A stretch of DNA of 10,099 nucleotides from Clostridiales bacterium (lineage in GTDB: Bacteria > Bacillota > Clostridia > Lachnospirales > Lachnospiraceae): assembly GCA_012512995.1 (NCBI GenBank), contig JAAZDA010000016.1:1-10099 (forward strand). The letters run 5' to 3'. Positions 1 to 6,380 of this stretch are shown in pieces (position 1 is the stretch's first letter; each line of letters starts with the position of its first letter). The notes beneath the pieces were generated by a model. The model was given only the letters and a program-made list of their open reading frames with translations, was not told the origin of the DNA and searched no databases. The position numbers were made by a program, and so were the translations under genes.

Positions 1-465
1 CCTTTGTTCCAGATCTATAACAAACTTGGCTGGATCAACACACCTTTTGGTCTGATAATCACATATATTGCATTTGGTCTTTCTCTTTCTATCTTTCTCA
101 TAACCGGGTATATAAAAGCTTTACCTGATGAAATATTGGAGGCGGCGGTAATCGATGGATGTGGGATTTACAGTCTGATGTGGAATGTTGTCGTTCCTCT
201 TATGAAAAATGCTATTGTCACAGTCCTTGTACTGCAGTTCTTCTTCAAATGGAATGACTTGTTATTCTCAATGACATTTATCAGTGACACTAATCTCAAA
301 ACTGTACAGACAGGATTGCTTTATTTCTCTGATGAATTCGGATCAAAGAACTGGGGCGCAATATTCGCATCTGTATCAATGAGCATTATCCCTATGCTTG
401 TTTTGTATACATTCTTGAATAAAACAATCATAGAAGGAATGACAGCCGGAGCTGTAAAGGGTTAA
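1..465 (+). CDS. Carbohydrate ABC transporter permease, MalG-like (CUT1), 5'-truncated
   Basis: This is the C-terminal ~154 residues of an inner-membrane permease of a sugar-importing ABC transporter, open at the window's left edge and ending at TAA 463-465. It contains the EAA loop (EAAVIDGCG near fragment residues 47-55, with the conserved Pro about 13 residues on), the cytoplasmic segment that docks on the ATPase. It is flanked by hydrophobic segments at roughly residues 17-38, 68-92 and 118-140. The ending GMTAGAVKG is typical of the MalG-type half of CUT1 (di/oligosaccharide) importers. The binding protein and partner permease should lie just upstream. It stops 5 bases before the first glycosidase gene, so the two are probably co-transcribed and the transporter likely supplies that enzyme's substrate. 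The family is certain. The substrate cannot be read from the sequence. Confidence 0.95.
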   Translation, partial: PLFQIYNKLGWINTPFGLIITYIAFGLSLSIFLITGYIKALPDEILEAAVIDGCGIYSLMWNVVVPLMKNAIVTVLVLQFFFKWNDLLFSMTFISDTNLKTVQTGLLYFSDEFGSKNWGAIFASVSMSIIPMLVLYTFLNKTIIEGMTAGAVKG

Positions 466-470
466 CAGAC

Positions 471-1739
471 ATGGAACGTAAAGATGAAGATACAGTACTG
501 GAATACATAATAAAAAATTATACAAGTGTTCTGAAAGAGCCAGTAGGTTTTATTCATTATCCGTTTATTGATCCGGGATCCGTATACGATGGTAATGTCT
601 GGGACTGGGATACATACTGGTGTGTATATGGTCTTAAGTCGCTGTGCGAAAGAAATGATGAGAGGCTGACCACGACCACTGAAATCAGTGAAGAATCATT
701 ATGGGAATATGCCAAAGGAAATATCAGAAATTTCCTTGATAATCAGATGGATGATGGTTATATTCCCATGATGATAGAGAACAAGGATCTAACTGAGCCG
801 TACCTTAACACGCAGCATAAAAACGGCATACTCATGAATATGCATAAACCGTTCCTGTGTCAGCAGATCGAGCTCATCTCATCATGGGTCGGAGATTACG
901 GCTGGATAACAGAGTCGATGGATCAGATAGACAGATACTTTGAGTGTTATGACAGATATTATTTCAACAATAACTGCGGGCTGTATGTCTGGCGCGATGA
1001 TATCATGATAGGTATGGATAATGACCCGGCTTCTTTTGGAAGACCGAAATCCTCGACAGCTAATATCTTCCTTAACAGTTTTATGGTCATGGAGCTTAAA
1101 AGTGCAGCGAATATATATAATAAGGTCGGCATGCCAGGCAAAGCAGAGATAATAATGGCAAAACGCGAGCGCCTGATAAAATCAATACATGATGAATGCT
1201 ACGACACCAGAGATGGTTTCTTTTATTCTGTCGATGTAGATATCAAAACAAGAAAATTCGACTGGTTTCATCAAGGACTGGGGGTGTTCTGGAAAACTCT
1301 TCCGATAAGGATAGGTGTCTGGTCAGGATTCCTGCCGATGTATGCTGGTTTTGCCACTGAGGATGAGGCAGCTCATCTTGTTGAACATTATCATGATGAT
1401 GTGGAATTCGGAAGTGAATTCGGACTGACTACATTGGATAAACGCGAGAAAATGTTCAACCTTGAAGCAACAAATAATCCCTCGAACTGGCTTGGACCTG
1501 TATGGCTAGTTGCCAATTATTGTGTTTTCAGAGGAATGCTCAATTATGGATATGTAGATGAGGCGAGGGAGATATGCATAAGGAGCCTTGCTCTTCTTGG
1601 AAATGACATAAGAAAGACAGGATGTATGCACGAGTATTACGATCCGTTCACGGGAGAACCCATAGTGAACGGGGGATTTATAAATTGGAATATGCTCGTT
1701 TTGAATATGGCTGAGGAGCTAAAGAAGTATGCTGACTGA
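471..1739 (+). CDS. GH63/trehalase-like (MGH1-type) (alpha/alpha)6-barrel glycoside hydrolase
   Basis: This is a 422-residue, probably cytoplasmic glycosidase with no signal peptide. It begins at ATG 471 behind AAAGGG (456-461, 9 bases away). Motifs of the GH63/trehalase/mannosylglycerate-hydrolase-like (alpha/alpha)6 fold are spread along the chain: WDWDTYW (residues 44-50), WRDDIMIGMDNDP (174-186), NNPSNWLGPVW (335-345) and MHEYYDP (386-392). By family analogy with inverting clan GH-G enzymes, D183 in GMDND would be the general acid and E388 in HEYYDP the base. This assignment is from memory of the family, not an alignment. The protein is far shorter than eukaryotic GH63 glucosidases and lacks a separate N-terminal beta-sandwich, so it is essentially a bare catalytic barrel. 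Its end overlaps the next gene by 11 bases, implying translational coupling. An alpha-glycosidase acting on an imported oligosaccharide is likely. The sugar is unknown. Confidence 0.83.
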   Translation: MERKDEDTVLEYIIKNYTSVLKEPVGFIHYPFIDPGSVYDGNVWDWDTYWCVYGLKSLCERNDERLTTTTEISEESLWEYAKGNIRNFLDNQMDDGYIPMMIENKDLTEPYLNTQHKNGILMNMHKPFLCQQIELISSWVGDYGWITESMDQIDRYFECYDRYYFNNNCGLYVWRDDIMIGMDNDPASFGRPKSSTANIFLNSFMVMELKSAANIYNKVGMPGKAEIIMAKRERLIKSIHDECYDTRDGFFYSVDVDIKTRKFDWFHQGLGVFWKTLPIRIGVWSGFLPMYAGFATEDEAAHLVEHYHDDVEFGSEFGLTTLDKREKMFNLEATNNPSNWLGPVWLVANYCVFRGMLNYGYVDEAREICIRSLALLGNDIRKTGCMHEYYDPFTGEPIVNGGFINWNMLVLNMAEELKKYAD

Positions 1740-3684
1740 TACGAGAAATTCAAAATTCGCGGAACTTCATTCACCCGAATATGACAAAGTCAGGTGGACC
1801 GGAGGATTCTGGAAGGATGCGGTCGATGCATGCGCAGAAAACATGGTCCCACATCTGCAGAACATGTTCGATTCAAAAGATATAAGCCATGTCGTGGAGA
1901 ATTTCAGAATAGCAGCTGGAAGAACGGAAGGTGACTTTGACGGCACTGTATTTGGTGACGGAGATTTTTACAAATGGATGGAGTCAGAGCCGTATTCCGC
2001 AGTCTATCTTGGTGATGCCGGAAGAATTGAAAAGCTTGACGAGTATATAGAGCTGATCGGTGAGGCACAACAGGCCGATGGTTATATATCAACAAAGCAG
2101 ATAATTGAAGGGCGGCAGGGCAAAGGTCTCGGAAGGCTCGGGGACATCAATGAGTTTGAAGTATATAACATGGGGCACCTCTTTACATCGGCGTGCCTTC
2201 ATAAAAGAATCACAGGGAAAGACACGTTCCTTGAGATAGCGGAAAAGGCAGCAGGTTATCTGCAGAAATCATACGAAGAATCGCTGAAGAGCGGAGACGC
2301 CCAGACAGCAGTCTGCCCGTCTCATTATATGGGTCTTATCGAGCTTTATCGCACGACCGGAAAGAAACAATATCTTACACTTGCGAGGCAGGCAATTGAA
2401 TCGCGCGACAGAGTCCAAAATGGGATGGATGATAATCAGGATCGCATTCCGCTTAAAGAACATGAGAAGATAATAGGTCATGCTGTAAGAGCTACATATC
2501 TGTATGCAGGAGTGGCGGATCTGTATGCAGAAGAGGGTGACAGTGAATATCTCTCCATGCTTGATAAAGTGTGGAGAAACATGGTAGACAAAAAGATCTA
2601 TATCACAGGCGGCATAGGTGCTTTGTATAATGGGTGTTCGCCTTACGGCAATTTCTTTACTGATCAGAGGGTACACCAGGCATTTGGATATGAATACCAA
2701 CTGCCGAATGTCACAGCATATAACGAAACATGTGCGTCGGTAGGTCTTGTAATGTGGGCATACAGGATGTTCAATGTAAGACCCAGGGCAGAGTATTTCG
2801 ATATTATTGAAAGAGCCATGCTCAACACTGATCTTGCTGCGGTATCACTTGACGGCAAAAAGTATTTCTATGAAAACATGCTCAGAAGGACCAAAAAACT
2901 TGACTATAAGCTGATATGGCCATTGACCAGATCAGAATACATATTGAGTTACTGTTGCCCGCCAAATCTTGCAAGAACAATTATGCAGTCATCAGAATAT
3001 GCATTTTCATGTTCAGGAGACAAAGTATATGCAGGGCTATATGGGAAATGCCAGGCAAAACTCAGTCTGGATGACGGAGTTACCATAACTCTTAATGAAG
3101 AGACAGATTATCCGTACAGTGGGCTGATCCGTTTTTCAATAAGCGATGTTACAAAGAGCAGACCGATCTTACTTTGCCTGAGAATACCTTCATGGAACAG
3201 ACATGCAAGGATAAGCCTGAATGGAAAAGTCATAGATGATTTCGAAAACACGGATGGACAATACAAAGAAATACAGATAGAGGATCCGAATGGAGCTGAG
3301 GTCGTTCTCGAACTCGATATGCCGGTAAGACTTACGATAGCTAACCCTTACGTTGAAGAGGATACGGGACAGGCGGTAGTCGAGAAGGGGCCGATGGTCT
3401 ATTGTGTGGAAACACCTGACTGTAATATAGAAACTCTCGATGATATATGCCTTGAACCGCATAACGGATTTGACGAAGAAAAGCTTGATATATGCGGGAG
3501 AAATGTGCTCTCGCTCACAACAAAGGCTCATAAGATCGGGAAAAACAACTTCGCTGACAATGTGTTGTATAAGACGCTGGAGCAAACCGGTGATAACGAA
3601 ATCAAAGTCAGATTCATTCCTTATTTTGCATGGGACAACAGAGGCATCGGAGAAATGCGCACATGGCTGAGGTACACACTGTAA
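1729..3684 (+). CDS. GH127 family (DUF1680) beta-L-arabinofuranosidase-type glycoside hydrolase
   Basis: This 651-residue protein is close in length to the GH127 prototype HypBA1 of Bifidobacterium (about 658). An (alpha/alpha)6 barrel fills roughly residues 20-430, followed by beta-sandwich domains and the family ending FAWDNRGIGEMRTW. The zinc-cysteine active site is present: E333 and C335 in YNETCASVG, and C409/C410 in SYCCPP. C409 aligns with the unusual cysteine nucleophile of HypBA1. By spacing, HypBA1's acid/base Glu322 falls on Q317 (VHQAFG), while E322 sits five residues later. GH127 members remove terminal beta-L-arabinofuranose, and at least one acts on aceric acid in rhamnogalacturonan II. 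The start ATG 1729 overlaps the preceding gene and is served by GAGGAG (1713-1718). No signal peptide is visible, so action is probably cytoplasmic. The family is near certain; the substrate is less so. Confidence 0.93.
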   Translation: MLTDTRNSKFAELHSPEYDKVRWTGGFWKDAVDACAENMVPHLQNMFDSKDISHVVENFRIAAGRTEGDFDGTVFGDGDFYKWMESEPYSAVYLGDAGRIEKLDEYIELIGEAQQADGYISTKQIIEGRQGKGLGRLGDINEFEVYNMGHLFTSACLHKRITGKDTFLEIAEKAAGYLQKSYEESLKSGDAQTAVCPSHYMGLIELYRTTGKKQYLTLARQAIESRDRVQNGMDDNQDRIPLKEHEKIIGHAVRATYLYAGVADLYAEEGDSEYLSMLDKVWRNMVDKKIYITGGIGALYNGCSPYGNFFTDQRVHQAFGYEYQLPNVTAYNETCASVGLVMWAYRMFNVRPRAEYFDIIERAMLNTDLAAVSLDGKKYFYENMLRRTKKLDYKLIWPLTRSEYILSYCCPPNLARTIMQSSEYAFSCSGDKVYAGLYGKCQAKLSLDDGVTITLNEETDYPYSGLIRFSISDVTKSRPILLCLRIPSWNRHARISLNGKVIDDFENTDGQYKEIQIEDPNGAEVVLELDMPVRLTIANPYVEEDTGQAVVEKGPMVYCVETPDCNIETLDDICLEPHNGFDEEKLDICGRNVLSLTTKAHKIGKNNFADNVLYKTLEQTGDNEIKVRFIPYFAWDNRGIGEMRTWLRYTL

Positions 3685-3694
3685 GCCCAAGATG

Positions 3695-3701
3695 AAAGGA
3701 G
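3695..3701 (+). promoter_or_regulatory. Ribosome binding site that fixes the start of the DUF4038 gene
   Basis: AAAGGAG lies 8 bases before ATG 3710 at ideal spacing. The in-frame ATG at 3692 sits upstream of this motif and has no Shine-Dalgarno sequence of its own, since it is preceded by TAAGCCCAAG. Translation therefore most likely begins at 3710. Confidence 0.8.
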
Positions 3702-3709
3702 CAGTTGTC

Positions 3710-5245
3710 ATGACATTCAGAAGTGAAGTAGAAAAATGGTGCATACAGGAAGTAACTGCGGCAGGAAGAACGGACGGGAACCCTTTCACTGACTATACAA
3801 TAAAAGGCATCTTCAGCGGAAAGAATGAAACAGTATCTGTGCATGGCTTTTATGATGGTGATGGAATATACAAAGTGAGATTTATGCCGTCATTCGAAGG
3901 TCATTATAAGTTCACGATAGAAGGAACATTCTGCGAAAATGCAGGAGATCCGATTTCAGGAGAATTTGATGTTATTGCTCCGGAACATGGAAATCACGGG
4001 CCTGTGAGAGTTGCGAACAAGTACCATTTTGCTTATGAGGACGACACGCCATACTATTCGGTGGGAACGACGTGTTACGTCTGGGAACTCCAGTCAGATG
4101 ACATGATAGAGCGCACTTTCAAAACGCTCAGGGAAGGCGTATTCAACAAGATCAGATTCTGTATTTTTCCAAAACATTATGCTTATAATCTCGGTGAACC
4201 GAGAAGCTACCCATATGTCGGAACACCGATGGACAGCAGTATTCTGAATGATGAGAATTTTGGACAATACACCGGCAGAGAAGGAGATAATAACTGGGAT
4301 TTCAGTAGATTTAACCTTGAGCATTTCAGACATATTGAGAGATGTATCGGTAGGCTCAGTGACATGGGTATAGAAGCTGACCTTATAGTGATGCATCCAT
4401 ATGACCGCTGGGGTTTTGCCTGGATGAAGCCGGGCGATGATGACCTTTACTGGAATTATGTCATAGCAAGATTTGCGGCGTACAGAAATGTGTGGTGGTC
4501 GCTTGCAAATGAATATGACCTTATGGGTGGCAAAACACTTGGCGACTGGGAACGTAATGCCGGCATTATATGTTCAGAAGACCCATACAATCATCTTAGG
4601 TCAATACACAACTGCAAACTTATGTATGATTATACGAGACCGTGGGTCACGCATTGCAGTATTCAGAGACAGGATCTGTATAAATCCGCTGAACTTGTGG
4701 ATGAATACAGGGTGAGATATGGAAAGCCTGTCGTCATGGACGAGATGGCATATGAAGGTGATATTCAATATGGATGGGGCAATATCACAGCTCAGGAAAT
4801 GGTGAGAAGATTCTGGGAAGCTTCATGCAGAGGCGGATACGCAGGCCACGGCGAAACATATCTGAGCGCTGATAATAAACTGTGGTGGTCCCATGGCGGA
4901 GTCCTGCACGGTGAGAGCGCGGAAAGGTTAAAATTTCTGCATGGAATCTTAGCCAAGACACCGGGAATCGGATTGAAGCCGTATAATAAAGAACGATCAG
5001 ACGAGGTCGTCGCGGTCCCGGAAGAAGAACAATTCTGTGATGTATATAGCTACTATCTCTGCTATTATACATTTATGCAGCCACGCTTCAGAGATTTTTA
5101 TTTTGACGACAGAACGAAATTTCATGTTAATGTAATAGATACATGGAACATGACGGTCGAGGATCGCGGGACTTATTACGGACATTTCAGAATTGCGCTT
5201 CCCGGAAAACAGTATATGGCTGTCCAGCTGATAAAGACCGAATAA
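3710..5245 (+). CDS. DUF5060-DUF4038-DUF5605 putative glycoside hydrolase (GH140 apiosidase-related)
   Basis: The protein has 511 residues from ATG 3710. Six more residues would be added from ATG 3692, which lacks a ribosome site. The architecture is a short N-terminal beta-sandwich of DUF5060 type (about residues 5-90), a TIM-barrel of DUF4038 type (about 100-405) and a C-terminal beta domain of DUF5605 type. The barrel has clan GH-A-like signatures: WWSLANEYD with E268 as candidate acid/base, and VVMDEMAYEG with E345 or E349 as candidate nucleophile. GYAGHGETYL and LWWSHGG are further family landmarks. DUF4038 includes the GH140 apiosidases, which release D-apiose from galacturonate in rhamnogalacturonan II, but this DUF5605 branch is distinct and its activity is not known to me. 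No signal peptide is seen. It follows the GH127 gene by 25 bases and precedes the regulator by 10, so all are probably one transcript. Confidence 0.85.
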   Translation: MTFRSEVEKWCIQEVTAAGRTDGNPFTDYTIKGIFSGKNETVSVHGFYDGDGIYKVRFMPSFEGHYKFTIEGTFCENAGDPISGEFDVIAPEHGNHGPVRVANKYHFAYEDDTPYYSVGTTCYVWELQSDDMIERTFKTLREGVFNKIRFCIFPKHYAYNLGEPRSYPYVGTPMDSSILNDENFGQYTGREGDNNWDFSRFNLEHFRHIERCIGRLSDMGIEADLIVMHPYDRWGFAWMKPGDDDLYWNYVIARFAAYRNVWWSLANEYDLMGGKTLGDWERNAGIICSEDPYNHLRSIHNCKLMYDYTRPWVTHCSIQRQDLYKSAELVDEYRVRYGKPVVMDEMAYEGDIQYGWGNITAQEMVRRFWEASCRGGYAGHGETYLSADNKLWWSHGGVLHGESAERLKFLHGILAKTPGIGLKPYNKERSDEVVAVPEEEQFCDVYSYYLCYYTFMQPRFRDFYFDDRTKFHVNVIDTWNMTVEDRGTYYGHFRIALPGKQYMAVQLIKTE

Positions 5246-5255
5246 GAGGATTTGG

Positions 5256-6260
5256 ATGAATATTTATGATATAGCGGAAATGGCAGGGGTCTCGATCGCG
5301 ACGGTATCGCGGGTAGTGAACGGAAGCGATAAAGTCAGTGAAACGACAAGGCAGAAAGTCCTTAACGTGATAGATAAAGCCGGATATACGCCGAATGTTT
5401 TTGCGCAGGGACTCGGACTCAATACGATGCACACGGTCGGGATCCTTGTGCCTGATATATCAGATATTTATATGTCGTCAGCTGTTTTCTACCTGGAAGG
5501 ATGCCTGCACAAGTACGGATATGACTGCATCCTGAGCTGCAGCGGTTTTGAGACAAAACAAAAGGAACAGCATATTCATATGCTGCTTGATAAACACATT
5601 GATGCACTGATACTTGTGGGATCAACTTATGCGGGATCCGGCAGGGATCACGCCAAAACAGATTACATCCGTGATGCGGCGGAAAAAGTCCCGGTGTTCA
5701 TAATAAACGGAGCTGTTGAGGGGAAAAATATTTATTCTTCAGTCTGTGATGACCGCAGAGCTGTTTATGTTGTCACAAGAAAACTGATCGGGAAGGGGCG
5801 CAGACATATTCTGTTCCTTACAGATTCCCATTCATACAGTTCAAACGAAAAGATGGCAGGCTATGAAAAGGCACTTAATGACGAAGGGCTGCCGGTAGAA
5901 GGCAATCTGAAAATACATGTTAAGAATGACATACATTATGTGCGGGATCTACTGCTGAAAAGCGAAGCAATTTGTTTTGACAGTGTGATCTGCACAAATG
6001 ACAGCATTGCTGTCGGAGTCGTGAAATTTGCAAAAGAAAGAGGGTTGTCAATACCACGGGAAATGGATATTGTCGGCTATAATAATTCAGTCCTGGCTGT
6101 AAGCTGTGAACCGGAGATCTCCAGTATTGATAACCATACCTCGGAAATCTGCGATGGAACCATTGAAAATGTAATAAGTGTGCTGCAGGGAGACAGTAAT
6201 GTAAGGAAACACTTTACGGTACCATGTACGTTGGTAAAACGCAGCACAACAGATTTCTGA
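5256..6260 (+). CDS. LacI-family transcriptional regulator, likely local repressor of the uronate operon
   Basis: This is a 334-residue LacI/GalR-type repressor of normal length. Residues 2-21 form the helix-turn-helix, whose recognition helix reads VSIATVSRVVNG, almost identical to that of CcpA as I recall it. The hinge helix around A50-QGL53 carries the usual minor-groove leucine position. Residues from about 61 (VGILVPDISD) to 330 are the periplasmic-binding-protein-like sensor domain, with FDSVICTNDSIAVGV and EMDIVGYNN as standard landmarks. The start ATG 5256 follows AAGAGGA (5244-5250). The gene is the last of the glycosidase operon, and just downstream lies a perfect LacI-type palindrome overlapping the uxaC promoter, the obvious target. 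The effector is probably a sugar acid or oligosaccharide of this pathway (inference). No terminator separates it from uxaC. Confidence 0.93.
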   Translation: MNIYDIAEMAGVSIATVSRVVNGSDKVSETTRQKVLNVIDKAGYTPNVFAQGLGLNTMHTVGILVPDISDIYMSSAVFYLEGCLHKYGYDCILSCSGFETKQKEQHIHMLLDKHIDALILVGSTYAGSGRDHAKTDYIRDAAEKVPVFIINGAVEGKNIYSSVCDDRRAVYVVTRKLIGKGRRHILFLTDSHSYSSNEKMAGYEKALNDEGLPVEGNLKIHVKNDIHYVRDLLLKSEAICFDSVICTNDSIAVGVVKFAKERGLSIPREMDIVGYNNSVLAVSCEPEISSIDNHTSEICDGTIENVISVLQGDSNVRKHFTVPCTLVKRSTTDF

Positions 6261-6270
6261 AGCACTTACA
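6257..6270 (+). promoter_or_regulatory. Possible secondary LacI operator (degenerate half-match)
   Basis: CTGAAGCACTTACA matches 10 of 14 positions of the main operator core TGTAAGCGCTTACA, with the right half CTTACA intact. It overlaps the lacI stop codon and lies upstream of the -35 box, about 55 bp centre to centre from the main site. It could support looping or cooperative binding, but a chance match is possible. Confidence 0.35.
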
Positions 6271-6278
6271 AATACGTG

Positions 6279-6306
6279 TTGACATAACGAAAAATGCTGA
6301 TATATT
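6279..6306 (+). promoter_or_regulatory. Sigma-70 promoter of the uxaC-uxaB-uxaA operon
   Basis: A perfect -35 box TTGACA (6279-6284) is followed after 16 bases by TATATT (6301-6306, 5 of 6 to consensus). A TG dinucleotide at 6298-6299 makes it an extended -10. Transcription should start near 6312-6314, inside the operator palindrome, giving an untranslated leader of roughly 67 bases before uxaC. Simple steric repression by the adjacent LacI protein is the expected mode. Confidence 0.75.
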
Positions 6307-6309
6307 GTA

Positions 6310-6327
6310 TATGTAAGCGCTTACATA
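6310..6327 (+). promoter_or_regulatory. LacI/CcpA-type operator palindrome
   Basis: TATGTAAGCGCTTACATA is a perfect 18-bp inverted repeat with the central CG typical of LacI-family operators. Its core TGTAAGCGCTTACA also fits the catabolite-response element pattern TGNAANCGNWNNCA bound by CcpA. It covers the predicted transcription start of the uxaC operon and lies 50 bases after the gene for a LacI protein with a CcpA-like recognition helix. The local regulator is the most likely binder, with CcpA as an alternative or additional one. Confidence 0.88.
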
Positions 6328-6363
6328 AACGGCTGCTTACCTGCAATTCGGTCGGTCATAACG

Positions 6364-6369
6364 AAAGGA
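6364..6369 (+). promoter_or_regulatory. Ribosome binding site of uxaC
   Basis: AAAGGA lies 11 bases before ATG 6381, and a second purine run (GGGGAT, 6372-6377) lies closer. Together they support 6381 as the start. The frame is open back to an ATG at 6294, but that codon is upstream of the predicted transcription start and cannot be on this transcript. Confidence 0.6.
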
Positions 6370-6380
6370 ATGGGGATACA

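Noticed and set aside
4..6. TTG at position 4 as the permease start
   Set aside because: The fragment begins in the middle of the membrane domain. The gene is simply cut by the window edge.
3692..3709. Six-residue longer start for the DUF4038 protein
   Set aside because: ATG 3692 has no Shine-Dalgarno sequence, while AAAGGAG between the two ATGs serves ATG 3710 at ideal spacing.
3190..3789. Antisense open frame of 199 codons across the GH127 end and the DUF4038 start
   Set aside because: It has low-complexity, Cys/Phe-rich composition, no domain and no ribosome site that I can see. It is a shadow of two solid sense genes.
6310..6327. Operator palindrome as a transcription terminator for lacI
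   Set aside because: It is a perfect dyad without a loop and has no following T-run. Its central CG and position at the promoter fit a LacI operator.
6294..6380. Upstream extension of uxaC to ATG 6294
   Set aside because: It would place the start before the predicted transcription start, run across the operator and add 29 residues not found in UxaC proteins. ATG 6381 has ribosome-site sequence and the normal N-terminus.
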